From Oscillospiraceae bacterium (GTDB lineage Bacteria > Bacillota_A > Clostridia > Oscillospirales > Ruminococcaceae), in the NCBI GenBank assembly GCA_017523995.1, contig JAFWUX010000236.1, positions 1 through 23,892 of the forward strand: a DNA stretch of 23,892 nt, read 5' to 3'. This document shows positions 1 to 8,205 of this stretch, in pieces. The notes below the pieces were generated by a model. That model was not told where the DNA came from. It was given only the letters and a program-made list of their open reading frames with translations, and ran no database searches. Position numbers and translations under genes: made by a program. Position 1 is the stretch's first letter; every line of letters begins with the position of its first letter.

Positions 1-128
1 AATCAGGAAAAGGGAGCGCGAGGGAAAAACCTAAAGGGGATAGGGGGAATGTGAGCTCGCGAACCTTCCCCCTGTCCTCTTTGGGTTGTTCCCTCGCATT
101 CGCGCCCCGCGCCCAGTAAAAATAAAAA

Positions 129-313
129 TCGGACAAAGGATAAGAACATCAACACCAAATCTGCCTTTAGCAAAATGGATGTCGGCACTGCCGACCGCCC
201 CGCGCCCAGCGGAAATAAACATTCGGACAATAGATAAAAAATAAGAAATCAAAAGCCGAACCATTCGCCCAAAAACTAAAATCAAACCCTCGGACAAAAG
301 ATAAAGAACAAGA
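129..313. repeat. Degenerate direct repeats in an AT-rich gene-free stretch
   Basis: The first 400 bases hold no gene I can support. A motif close to TCGGACAAAAGATAA followed by an A-rich tail recurs at about 129-146, 223-246 and 290-313. A second motif, GCCCCGCGCCCAG, occurs at 104-116 and 197-209, about 93 bases apart, so the first two units look like a decayed tandem duplication of about 94 bp. Open frames on the minus strand here are low-complexity and lack a convincing start site. The function is unknown; this may be the tail of a repeat or RNA element that begins left of the window. Confidence 0.5.
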
Positions 314-340
314 AACAAAAAATCAGCTTTAGCCAACAGA

Positions 341-382
341 AAAGCCGCCAAATCAACGCATTAACGCTGATTCAGCGGCTTT
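341..382. terminator. Long hairpin, probable bidirectional terminator
   Basis: AAAGCCGC at 341-348 pairs with GCGGCTTT at 375-382, and the inner arms 351-358 and 365-372 pair with one mismatch. The result is a stem of about 16 bp around a short loop. T-rich sequence follows on both strands (CTTATATT on plus, TTTTCTG on minus). It could end transcription of the membrane protein gene (minus) or of a gene left of the window (plus). The same AAGCCGC/GCGGCTT stem base recurs at 4391-4429, 17412-17441 and 17555-17592. Confidence 0.6.
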
Positions 383-402
383 CTTATATTCCAACATAAA
401 AA

Positions 403-482
403 GCGGGATTTCAAAGGGTCAGTGACCCTTTGGCGGGGTATGGGGCAGCCCCCATTCAAAATCATCGCGAAGCGATACCGCT
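403..482 (-). repeat. Dispersed hairpin repeat, copy R1
   Basis: Read on the minus strand this copy runs GGTATCGC, an ATCGC/GCGAT hairpin, a GGGGGCTGCCCC hairpin, CCCGC, then the variable hairpin CAAAGGGTC/GACCCTTTG (412-420 with 424-432), ending in TCCCGC. It matches copy R4 at 17452-17546 almost throughout apart from the variable hairpin. It begins directly after the stop codon of the membrane protein gene (484-486), so it forms that mRNA's 3' end. Confidence 0.75.
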
Positions 483-483
483 T

Positions 484-3400
484 TCACCATGTCCAGTCCT
501 CCCAGAAGCGGCCGGCACGGGATTTCAGCGAATCCCCGCGCTGCTTGAGCATCTCGTTCGAGCCCGCCACCAGAATCAGAACCAGACCCGCCAGCAGCAG
601 ATACACCCACCACTGCTTGCCCTCCGTATACACCATGTGCATATACATCGTGGTCAGCACCAGCGACACGCCGCCGAGCACAAACCACTTGCCCTGCTTG
701 ATATAGAACGAAGCAATGAACATCACAAGCGCCGTGATCAGCACAGTCAGCAGGTCGGCAGTCCCCTCAGAGATCATCGCAGTGACCGCAAAGCGCACCA
801 TCGTGTAAACACCGACGCCGAACAGGAAATATCCCCCGACAGGCGGCTCGTAAAGCTTGCGGATCACCAGCCCGAATGCAATCAGCGGCAGAATGTGCAG
901 CCTGCCCTCGAGCCATGTATCCGAAACATCGACCAGCGGCTGCATCCAGAACGCGATCACACCGAACGCAGCAGCAGCCGTGATCAGATTGCGGCGGCGG
1001 ACAGCATCCCGTTCAAAGAGCAGGAAGTGCAGCAGATACGCACTGATCAGCACCGGCACAAAGAACAGCATCCAGCGCCTCTGTTCATGCGTATATTCGC
1101 CGGAATACGTACCGGCATATGCAGCGGCGAAAAGCCATGCAGGCATCAGCGCACCGAACGCCGTCAGGACATAGGAACGCCGCATCATTTTCGGATCGGT
1201 CTCCGGCTCCCGCAGCACCGTGCCGAGATACGGCACCAGCAGCGTCAGACCGCAGAATACGAGAATCCAGATGACCACCGCGCCGTTCGTCGGACCGAAG
1301 GCGTGATCACGCAGCGCCTCAACTGCAAAGAGCACCGAGAATGCGCTGACCGCAGGCAGAATGATCTGCGATTTTTTCGTCGAGACCCACGCGAGAACGC
1401 CCATGCCGAGCGCAAAGACAAAATAGAACGATTCCCAATCCGCAGGTTTCAGCATCAGCAGCACAAGCGACAGAATCAGCGCGGCAGCAGGCGCAGCAGC
1501 CTGCATCACATCCGTGACGGAATTGCCGCCGACCAGCAGCACCATCCTGCGCCGGATGCAGACCGCAAGCAGCCCGAACAGCACAATCCAGACCGCCGCG
1601 AGCATCAGCACGGTATAGTTCATGTTGCCGTTATAGATGCCGTCACGCACCAGCAGCACCGTCATATCGAGCAGCAGGAACAATCCCGTGCCGAACGATG
1701 CCGTCGAGAGTTTCCGGAATCCGCGGTTTGCAAACAGCTTCCAGAGCCCGAATGCAGCAGCCGCAGCAATCGCGAGCGGCACCACATTCCAGCGTGTCTT
1801 CGCGAATGTGTCAATCAGCGCCGCATACGCAACCGGCGGCACCATTGTCAGCGCAAACAGCTCTTTGCGGACACCGTTGAAGCGCTTTTTCGTTGTCAGA
1901 TAGACCGCCGCACCGATTGCAAGGGAGCAGAGCATCCAGCAGCTTTCGAGCCATGTGCCGTCAGCAAAGCTGAGCACGCCTTCGCCCGCAAGCAGAAATA
2001 TCATGCTGAGCAGAATCGGGACAAGCGATGCAAATGCATATTGCTGCGGCTTGCAGGTATCGTGAGCAAGCGCAAGCAGGATATAGAGCAGCACAATGCC
2101 GCCGAGCAGCGCCAGTCCGCACCACTGATATACCGGCGTATTTTCCGTCTGAATATCGTAGACCAGCGCCAGCAGCGGGAACACCGCCGAAACCGTCAGC
2201 GCCAGATCAGAGACGAATGTGCGGTACTTCTTCATCACCGCGAGCAGGATAAATCCCGCGAGGAAACAGAGCGCGGCAAGCAGATAGCCGCTGTTCAGGA
2301 TATCGTAATCATCCGATCTGCAGCGATCCGCAGCGATATGCGCCGCCGACATGCACAGCATCCAGACCTGCGCACCGATCAGCACATGCAGCGGAAAGCT
2401 GTTCTGCTTACGAGTCACGAACATCCACACGGCAAGCATCACGGCACCGGCAGCGAGCATCACCAGATTGACCGTCAGCGAGACCGCAGTCAGCGAGAAA
2501 AGCTGCGCCGGAATCGAAAGCACTGTCATCAGTGCAGCAGCGGTCAGAAAGCCGCCGCGTGTTTCATCCGGCAGACTGTTCGTCTGCAGCAGAATCAGCC
2601 AGAGCAGCGCGGTGATCAGCAGGCTCAGCGCGACAAAGCTTCCCGCCGCTTTATCCGAATTGTAAAGCGGCAGCAGCAGCATGACAAATGCCGGAACGGT
2701 CAGCAGCGAGACCGGCAGCGCCGTCCACTGATTCAGCCGCTCGGTGATGACCGGCGCAAAGAACAGGAACGCCGCAAGAAACGCCGGAATCGCATAGCTC
2801 CAGCCGTAGTTTCCGGAGAGAGAAAGCACACTGCCTGCGCCGTAGAGCGAAAAGCACCAGATGCCCGCTGCCGCAAGCACGGAGACAACCCATGCAAAGG
2901 GCTCGAGCATATCCCCGATCTCCGCGGGGAGCTTCGGTGCGATCATCCGCGCGCCGAAAATCAGAATCAGCGCATAGACCGCAACCGCGATCATGAACGG
3001 CGCCGCGGTCATATCCTGATGCAGCGTCATCGCTTCGGCGAGACATACATAGGGCACGGTCACGCCGCAGAGGAATGCGGCGCCCCAGCCCTTCATCCGG
3101 TAGACTCGCACCGCAATCAGCGCGATCACGGTAAAGGACGCAAACGCAAGCGCAATCAGCCAAGGATTATCCGCGCCGGAAAGCCCGTCGCCGAGCAGAT
3201 TGAGATAGCCCGCCGCCCAGACCGATATCGGCAGGAACGCTGCGCCGAGCGTAAAGAACGCCATGCCGGTGCGGTCCAGCTTCCAGACGCGCCTTGCAAG
3301 CGCAGAGGTACCGAAAAACAGCACACTTCCGGCAGCGAGCGTTGCCAGTCTGCCGCCGTCCGTCAGGCTGCTCCACGCCGACCTGACAAAGATCAGTCCG

Positions 3401-4179
3401 GCGACAATGACCAGCAGCACGCCGACGGAAAGCATCGTTGTGATTGCAGAAAGCCTGCCGCCCGACTGCTCTGCGGCAGCGGGGCGCATCTCATGCTGCG
3501 GATTCTCCGGCAGTGACGCCGATATCCGGACAGGCTGCAGCGCGGCAGCAGGCGTCACGAACTCCGGCGCCTCTGCGGAATGCTGTTCCGGCTGCTCCGG
3601 CTGTTCCGCATGTTCCGGCGCAGACTGCTCTGCGGCAGACAAAGAAACCGATTCCACTGCATGTTCCGTCTGCGGAGATGCAGGCAGTTCGGATTCCGGC
3701 GCCGCGGGCAGTATTTCGTCTGCGGGCGCTGCGGCAGACTCCGGAACAGCAATCTGCTCCGGCTGCGGTGCGTTTACATGTCCGGCAGCGATCTCCGCGG
3801 CAAGAATCTCGGGGGTCACGGTCTCGCCGGAAAGCTCCGCCTCCGCAATCTTCGCGGCACGCGCGGCGGCATCGGCAAGCGATCCGGCAGAGCTCTGCTG
3901 CACAGGCACACCGACCTGCGGCGGCAGCAGACCGCCCTGCGGAATCTGCGGATTCTGCGCGGCAGCCGGATCAGCCGGAACATCGAACGCAGGGGGCATC
4001 TGCTGCGGCACCGGAATCCCGAGCTGTGCCAGCTCCTCGGGCAGAATCCGGTGCTGACTGTAAAGTTCCTCCAGATATTGCTGCTGACGTTTCGCTTTGC
4101 CGCGCGCCGCAAGCCACAAAAACAGCAGCACAAACGGCGAAGCCAGCCAGATCAAAACCACTGCGATCAGTATTTCCAT
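484..4179 (-). CDS. Giant polytopic membrane protein with Pro/Glu/Ala-rich cytoplasmic-type linker
   Basis: The 1231-residue protein opens with one N-terminal transmembrane helix (about residues 1-25). A charged, Pro/Glu/Ala/Gln-rich low-complexity region follows to about residue 230, then roughly thirty or more hydrophobic helices to the C terminus. No catalytic motif is evident. The architecture resembles the large multi-pass proteins annotated as DUF2339/DUF2157-like or SCO7613 C-terminal-like in Clostridia and Actinobacteria, but this is a resemblance only. I chose the ATG at 4179 because AGGAGGTG sits 7-9 bases upstream; the ATG 18 bases further out has no ribosome site. It is transcribed alone from the promoter at 4223-4251. 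A very long plus-strand open frame opposite it is a GC-rich shadow. Confidence 0.85.
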   Translation of the reverse strand: MEILIAVVLIWLASPFVLLFLWLAARGKAKRQQQYLEELYSQHRILPEELAQLGIPVPQQMPPAFDVPADPAAAQNPQIPQGGLLPPQVGVPVQQSSAGSLADAAARAAKIAEAELSGETVTPEILAAEIAAGHVNAPQPEQIAVPESAAAPADEILPAAPESELPASPQTEHAVESVSLSAAEQSAPEHAEQPEQPEQHSAEAPEFVTPAAALQPVRISASLPENPQHEMRPAAAEQSGGRLSAITTMLSVGVLLVIVAGLIFVRSAWSSLTDGGRLATLAAGSVLFFGTSALARRVWKLDRTGMAFFTLGAAFLPISVWAAGYLNLLGDGLSGADNPWLIALAFASFTVIALIAVRVYRMKGWGAAFLCGVTVPYVCLAEAMTLHQDMTAAPFMIAVAVYALILIFGARMIAPKLPAEIGDMLEPFAWVVSVLAAAGIWCFSLYGAGSVLSLSGNYGWSYAIPAFLAAFLFFAPVITERLNQWTALPVSLLTVPAFVMLLLPLYNSDKAAGSFVALSLLITALLWLILLQTNSLPDETRGGFLTAAALMTVLSIPAQLFSLTAVSLTVNLVMLAAGAVMLAVWMFVTRKQNSFPLHVLIGAQVWMLCMSAAHIAADRCRSDDYDILNSGYLLAALCFLAGFILLAVMKKYRTFVSDLALTVSAVFPLLALVYDIQTENTPVYQWCGLALLGGIVLLYILLALAHDTCKPQQYAFASLVPILLSMIFLLAGEGVLSFADGTWLESCWMLCSLAIGAAVYLTTKKRFNGVRKELFALTMVPPVAYAALIDTFAKTRWNVVPLAIAAAAAFGLWKLFANRGFRKLSTASFGTGLFLLLDMTVLLVRDGIYNGNMNYTVLMLAAVWIVLFGLLAVCIRRRMVLLVGGNSVTDVMQAAAPAAALILSLVLLMLKPADWESFYFVFALGMGVLAWVSTKKSQIILPAVSAFSVLFAVEALRDHAFGPTNGAVVIWILVFCGLTLLVPYLGTVLREPETDPKMMRRSYVLTAFGALMPAWLFAAAYAGTYSGEYTHEQRRWMLFFVPVLISAYLLHFLLFERDAVRRRNLITAAAAFGVIAFWMQPLVDVSDTWLEGRLHILPLIAFGLVIRKLYEPPVGGYFLFGVGVYTMVRFAVTAMISEGTADLLTVLITALVMFIASFYIKQGKWFVLGGVSLVLTTMYMHMVYTEGKQWWVYLLLAGLVLILVAGSNEMLKQRGDSLKSRAGRFWEDWTW

Positions 4180-4222
4180 GTCCGACACCTCCTGCATCCG
4201 TCACAGTTTCTTGTTATTGTCC

Positions 4223-4251
4223 ATTATAACACAACTTGCGCCAAAACGCAA
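4223..4251 (-). promoter_or_regulatory. Sigma-A type promoter of the giant membrane protein gene
   Basis: On the minus strand a -35 TTGCGT (4246-4251) and a perfect -10 TATAAT (4223-4228) are separated by 17 bases. The expected transcript start is near 4216, giving a short leader of about 37 bases that contains the AGGAGG ribosome site. Confidence 0.8.
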
Positions 4252-4263
4252 CAGGGTTTTGTG

Positions 4264-4585
4264 AATTAGAAATGAGAAATGAGAAATTAGAAATTGCGGT
4301 ATGCGCTGCGCGCATGGATCTATAAATAGTGAGGAGATAGGAGTGAGAAGTGAGGAGTTGCGGTGTGCGCTGCGCGCATGGATTGATAAAAAAGCCGCCG
4401 AACCGGCATTACATCTGATTCAGCGGCTTGTTCTGTCCATATATCATGGGGTCTGGGACGGGAGAACGAGTGAATAGTGAATAGAGAAAAGTGAAAAGCG
4501 AATAATAAAATGGGGTCTGGGGGCAATGACCCCAGCGAGGGGATTGGGGGCGAGCAGCCCCCATTACTGATCCATCGGAGATACC
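4264..4585 (-). repeat. Large composite intergenic repeat, copy R2
   Basis: Read on the minus strand the order is: GGTATCTCCGATGGATC; a GGGGGC/GCCCCC hairpin; a CTGGGG/CCCCAG hairpin; GACCCCATTTTATTATTCGC; a TTTCTC-rich tract; a hairpin ending GGCGGCTTTTTTATC; and two blocks reading ATCCATGCGCGCAGCGCA separated by CTCACTCCTATC-type pyrimidine runs. The same modules in the same order occur on the plus strand at 19779-20166. The AAGCCGC/GCGGCTT hairpin at 4391-4429 followed by a T run on the minus strand could act as a second terminator after the VWA operon. No gene is supported in 4180-4689. Confidence 0.8.
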
Positions 4586-4630
4586 TTATACAGTGAGGAG
4601 TTGCGGTTTGCGCTGCACGCATGGATTGAT

Positions 4631-4674
4631 AAAAAAATCCGCCCCGCTTTGCATTATGCATCGCGGAGCGGATT
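4631..4674 (-). terminator. Rho-independent terminator of the VWA operon
   Basis: On the minus strand ATCCGCTCCGC and GCGGGGCGGAT form a GC-rich stem followed immediately by seven T residues (forward 4631-4637). It lies 16 bases past the VWA stop codon. The sequence just beyond belongs to the dispersed repeat. Confidence 0.85.
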
Positions 4675-4689
4675 GTTTGTGTTGCATCA

Positions 4690-6393
4690 TTACATCTGCG
4701 CGTTGAACAGGCTCTTGAGGTTGTAGATAACGTCATCGTTATCCGCATTGATGCTCGCCGCCTCATTGATCGCGGAGAGCGACTTCAGCTCGCTGAGGTC
4801 TGCGTTATAGCCGATCGTGTAAACCGGAATCTCCAGTCCGCCGACAATCGGGGTGATCTCCTTGAGCGAGCAGCCCATATTCTGCTGACCGTCGCTGAGG
4901 ACGAACAGCAGCGGCTTGATGTGCTCGCCGGTCTCTGCCTCTGCCTTTGCCTGCGCCTTCGTCAGCATATCCAGTCCGACGAGCACCGCATCATAGGTTG
5001 CGGTGTTGCCGCCGGGCGAAAGATCCTGCACGGCACCGGTGAAGTAGCTGCGCTGGTTGAGGTCGAACTTTCCGACCGGAAGATTGATCGCAACATTCGT
5101 GCTGTAGCTCACAAGTCCGACATAGTTGGAATCGTTGATATACTGCGAAGCGTTGATGAGCGAGGACTGCAGATTCTGCATCGGTGCGCCGCCCATGCTG
5201 CCGGAGACATCCGCCACAAAGACTGCCATAACCGGATTGCCTGCATCCTTCTCGGTCTTCCAGAGCTTCTGGGCGCTCTCGAGCGTCTTGCCGCTGAGTC
5301 CCCAGTTTGCACCCTTGTATTCCTCCTGATAGTTGAAGCCGTATTTCTTCGCGGATTTCTGTGCCTTTTCGCCCTGACAGTAATCTGCGAACGCCTTTGC
5401 AAGCTCCTTCTCGTCAGCGGTGACATCGCCGATCGTATAGAGCGGGCTGTCGTGGCGGACGCCGAACGGGATGAACTCATAATCGCGGAGCTCGGTTGCA
5501 TTGTAGTAGCCCTGATACTCCATCAGGAAGGCATCGAGGACGCCGTTCTTTGCAGCCTCACGCATCTGCAGCGTGGTGTATGCGACAAACGGGACATTCT
5601 GCTGGAACGAGCGGAAGGTCTCGGTTGCCTTGGTGCTGAGGATATCCTCGGAATCGAACTCCTCGAGCGCCGCGACAAGGAAGTTCAGTCCTGTCGAGGA
5701 TGCATAGGGGTTCGTGTAGCCCATTGTGATCTCGCTCTTGACGGTCGCGTCTACAATCGTGCTGATATCGACCTTGCCGTAGGTATCGTTGAGCTTCTTG
5801 TGCGTCTCCTTGCTGATGAGGATGCCGGCGGTGTTGCCCGCGAGACGGTCGGTCACCATGTCGATCCTGACATTTTCCGCCGCGATCATGTCGCCCCAGA
5901 GCACATTGGAGGGCGAGAACGCTTCCGGCACATATTTACCGGAGATGATGTAGTCAATCGCCGCACCCGAAGCAATCGGGCGGACGGAAACCGTTGCCCA
6001 CTTGCCGTCGATCATGTAATGCGAGGCGTTGAAATCCTCTGCAACGTCGATCAGCCAGCCGTCGGTGCCGCCGGTCGCCTTTTCCGTCGAGGAGATGATC
6101 TCGAGATCCACTTCGCCTCTGCCGGTGACGGTCAGCGGATACTTGGTGATATCCGGCAGCTCCTCTGCCAGATTCGTGCCGGTGATCTCAACGGTCGCCT
6201 TGCGTGCCGTGATGTTGGAAACGCTGATATTCTTCAGCTTTTTTTCCAGCTGTGTCACCGCGGCATCGCGGGAGATCTCCTGCTTGGATTTGCCCAGATT
6301 GCGGCTGAGCAGCACGCCGCCGCCGATGCCGCCCGCGAGCAGAATGCCGAGGACTGCGAGGAACGCTGCGTTTTTGGATTTCGTGTTTGCCAT
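4690..6393 (-). CDS. Membrane-anchored VWA-domain protein with solute-binding-like N-terminal region
   Basis: The 567-residue protein begins with a positively charged N terminus and one hydrophobic segment (about residues 11-30), so it is probably anchored with the bulk outside the cell. Residues about 45-380 resemble a periplasmic solute-binding fold. Residues about 385-567 are a von Willebrand A domain with a complete metal site: D395-V-S-G-S399, T464/T466 and D501 in FVLSDGQ. VWA domains bind protein or ligand through the metal; the partner here is unknown. The start is supported by AAAGGAG 7 bases upstream. It is the last gene of an operon with two paralogous membrane proteins. Substrate-binding-plus-VWA proteins are known in Clostridia, but I know of no established function. 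Confidence 0.85.
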   Translation of the reverse strand: MANTKSKNAAFLAVLGILLAGGIGGGVLLSRNLGKSKQEISRDAAVTQLEKKLKNISVSNITARKATVEITGTNLAEELPDITKYPLTVTGRGEVDLEIISSTEKATGGTDGWLIDVAEDFNASHYMIDGKWATVSVRPIASGAAIDYIISGKYVPEAFSPSNVLWGDMIAAENVRIDMVTDRLAGNTAGILISKETHKKLNDTYGKVDISTIVDATVKSEITMGYTNPYASSTGLNFLVAALEEFDSEDILSTKATETFRSFQQNVPFVAYTTLQMREAAKNGVLDAFLMEYQGYYNATELRDYEFIPFGVRHDSPLYTIGDVTADEKELAKAFADYCQGEKAQKSAKKYGFNYQEEYKGANWGLSGKTLESAQKLWKTEKDAGNPVMAVFVADVSGSMGGAPMQNLQSSLINASQYINDSNYVGLVSYSTNVAINLPVGKFDLNQRSYFTGAVQDLSPGGNTATYDAVLVGLDMLTKAQAKAEAETGEHIKPLLFVLSDGQQNMGCSLKEITPIVGGLEIPVYTIGYNADLSELKSLSAINEAASINADNDDVIYNLKSLFNAQM

Positions 6394-6451
6394 TTCGGTC
6401 TCCTTTCAGATGTTGGAAAGAATATCGTGACGCATATCAAGAAAAGCAGGA

Positions 6452-7264
6452 TCAGCCGCGCATCATCATCTGCCGGCTGAACAGATTGTCAAAATCATCC
6501 GGCAGGGCGCCGTCCTGTGTGCGGACACCGTGCAGGGTTTCTGCCAGAACATCAAGGCAGGGTGCTGTCTGCGGCGTATCCAGATCGAGCTGCGTGACCT
6601 CGATCACGAGCTTTTCAAAGTCGCCGAGCACCTTCTCGTTCTCCGCGAGCCGCTCCTCAAGGTATTCCGCGTGGATGCGGCAGAAATTCGGATCGCTCTG
6701 ATCGCAGAACTTCAGCCGGTAGAGCACCTGCTTGCAGTTTTTGAGGATAAAGATTTCGGCGTCATCGCCGTTGCGGATGAAAGGATGATTTTTGCCCAGC
6801 ATCGCTGCAAGCGCCTCCTGCTTCTGCTCGAGCCGCTCCAGCTGGTGCAGCGCACGCTCGCCGTAGACACCGAGCGGCATCGTGACGAAGTTCATTGTGC
6901 GGAACACGCGGATATAATCGCTGCGCTTTTGCAGATACGTACCGGTCGGAACCACTCTGCCCTGCGGATTTGAAACCGCTGCTCCATTGTCAGCCTCCTT
7001 GCAAAGTCTGACCAATCCGCAGACCAGCATAATCGTAATCGGAAGCAATCCGGTTAGAAAGCTCAGAAAGATCGCGATGACCAGAAAGAAAATCTTGATC
7101 TCGCGGCTTCCGTCGCATGCGGAGGCGGCGGGTGTTCTGCCGCTGAAGGCTTCGCTTTTATAGCAGAATTTCCGGTAGCACTGCGGGCACACACCGGTAT
7201 TTCCGTTTTGCTGCCGCAGCATCACACCGCAGGCAGGGCATCTTCTTGTTGTTGTGTTGAGCAT
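6452..7264 (-). CDS. Zinc-ribbon membrane protein with helical C-terminal domain (paralogue of next gene)
   Basis: The 270-residue protein has an N-terminal zinc ribbon (CPAC near residues 9-12 and CPQC near 26-29), a hydrophobic hairpin at about residues 56-82, and a helical C-terminal domain from about residue 110. That domain aligns with the gene upstream: YIRxF, QLExLxxKQxAL, a hExxLxExxxVLxDFExLhhEVxQh block, TxPCLxxL and xLxxVR, and both proteins end in QMMM plus one residue. AAAGGAGG sits 9 bases before the start. It lies 58 bp from the VWA gene and 62 bp from its paralogue. The family is not securely recognised. Helical membrane proteins of the XpaC type occur near VWA and TelA genes in Firmicutes, and this may be a distant relative. 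Confidence 0.75.
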   Translation of the reverse strand: MLNTTTRRCPACGVMLRQQNGNTGVCPQCYRKFCYKSEAFSGRTPAASACDGSREIKIFFLVIAIFLSFLTGLLPITIMLVCGLVRLCKEADNGAAVSNPQGRVVPTGTYLQKRSDYIRVFRTMNFVTMPLGVYGERALHQLERLEQKQEALAAMLGKNHPFIRNGDDAEIFILKNCKQVLYRLKFCDQSDPNFCRIHAEYLEERLAENEKVLGDFEKLVIEVTQLDLDTPQTAPCLDVLAETLHGVRTQDGALPDDFDNLFSRQMMMRG

Positions 7265-7326
7265 GACAACCCCCTCCTTTCACGGGACCCGCCATGCATG
7301 GCGTCAAATGTGTCAGTTCAAATGTC

Positions 7327-8022
7327 TTATTGCATCATCATCTGCTGCGGCGGTTCACTTGTGTCCTCCGGCTGCTCCCAGCCCTCCGCGCCGCTGCTGC
7401 GGACACTGCGGAGTGCGTTGGTCAGCTCCGTGAGGCACGGTGTCGATGCTGCCGTTGCATTGTCCCCGATCTGCGAGACCTCAAGGATGAGGTTCTCGAA
7501 ATCAGAGAGCACATGGGCGTTCTCGCCGAGAATCTCCTGCAGATACGCCGCATGCATATTGTATTTGTGCGCATCCCCCTGGTCATAGATCATGACACGG
7601 TTGAGGATTCGCTTGCTGTTTGCGAGAATATACTGATCGACCTCATCTGCGGTCGAGAGGAACGGGCTGTCCTTGGAATCATCGAGCACCGCCCGCAGCG
7701 CCTTCTGCTTGCGCTTTAGGGATTCGAGCTGCTTGATCGCAATTTTGATATACTCTGCAAACGGGGTCTCCTCATTCAGCCACGCCTCAAACGCGCGGAT
7801 GTAGTCATCCGCATCCTTGAGCTTTTTGGCATCGCTGATGACCGAAGCACTGTTGCCGTGCAGCACTGCAGCATCTGCCGCAAGCGAGATCAGTCCGACG
7901 GCAATCAGCACCGCAATCCGCGCGGCGAACGATGTCTTCGCCAGCAGATTGAACAGCACCAGTGCCACTAAAATCTCTAAGCCGGTCAGAAACAGCAGCG
8001 CGATTTTGGTCTTGCTTTGCAC
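7327..8022 (-). CDS. Two-helix membrane protein with helical C-terminal domain, first gene of VWA operon
   Basis: The 231-residue protein starts at a GTG; AAAGGGGG lies 8 bases upstream and no better ATG exists. Two adjacent transmembrane helices occupy about residues 7-27 and 34-54. A long, probably coiled-coil cytoplasmic domain follows, homologous to the C-terminal half of the next gene (shared YIRAF, LxxKQKAL, NMHAAYLQEILGENAHVLSDFENLILEVSQI-like block, TPCL). It lacks the zinc ribbon of its paralogue. The function is unknown; a scaffold or partner for the VWA protein is an inference from operon structure only. Confidence 0.75.
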   Translation of the reverse strand: MQSKTKIALLFLTGLEILVALVLFNLLAKTSFAARIAVLIAVGLISLAADAAVLHGNSASVISDAKKLKDADDYIRAFEAWLNEETPFAEYIKIAIKQLESLKRKQKALRAVLDDSKDSPFLSTADEVDQYILANSKRILNRVMIYDQGDAHKYNMHAAYLQEILGENAHVLSDFENLILEVSQIGDNATAASTPCLTELTNALRSVRSSGAEGWEQPEDTSEPPQQMMMQ

Positions 8023-8060
8023 GGTCTCTGCCCCCTTTCAACTTTGTTTCGCGTATTATC

Positions 8061-8089
8061 ATGATAGCATTTCCGGCGTTTTCTGTCAA
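8061..8089 (-). promoter_or_regulatory. Consensus sigma-A promoter of the VWA operon
   Basis: On the minus strand a perfect -35 TTGACA (8084-8089) and -10 TATCAT (8061-8066) are 17 bases apart. Transcription would start near 8054, about 31 bases before the GTG start at 8022. The promoter sits just past the terminator of the IspH-S1 operon, which separates the two units. Confidence 0.85.
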
Positions 8090-8124
8090 GGCGGAAAAAC
8101 CGTCGGGAAAACCGGATTTCGGTC

Positions 8125-8163
8125 AAAAATGAAAAGGAGGACGAATCTCCTCCGTCCTCCTTT
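8125..8163 (-). terminator. Rho-independent terminator after IspH-S1
   Basis: AAAGGAGGACG (8133-8143) and CGTCCTCCTTT (8153-8163) form a perfect 11-bp stem with a 9-base loop. On the minus strand it is followed by TTCATTTTTG. It lies about 43 bases after the stop of the IspH-S1 gene and closes that operon. Confidence 0.85.
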
Positions 8164-8205
8164 GCCAATCTGAGCCGTGCTCAGACCATTCGTTTTTCGG
8201 GAAAA

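Noticed and set aside
430..3516. A 1028-codon open frame on the plus strand opposite the giant membrane protein gene
   Set aside because: It is the antisense shadow of a GC-rich, codon-biased gene: composition is dominated by Arg/Gln/His with no domain, no ribosome site and no promoter.
4921..6480. A 519-codon plus-strand frame opposite the VWA gene
   Set aside because: The minus-strand frame has a recognised VWA domain, ribosome site and operon context; the plus frame has none of these.
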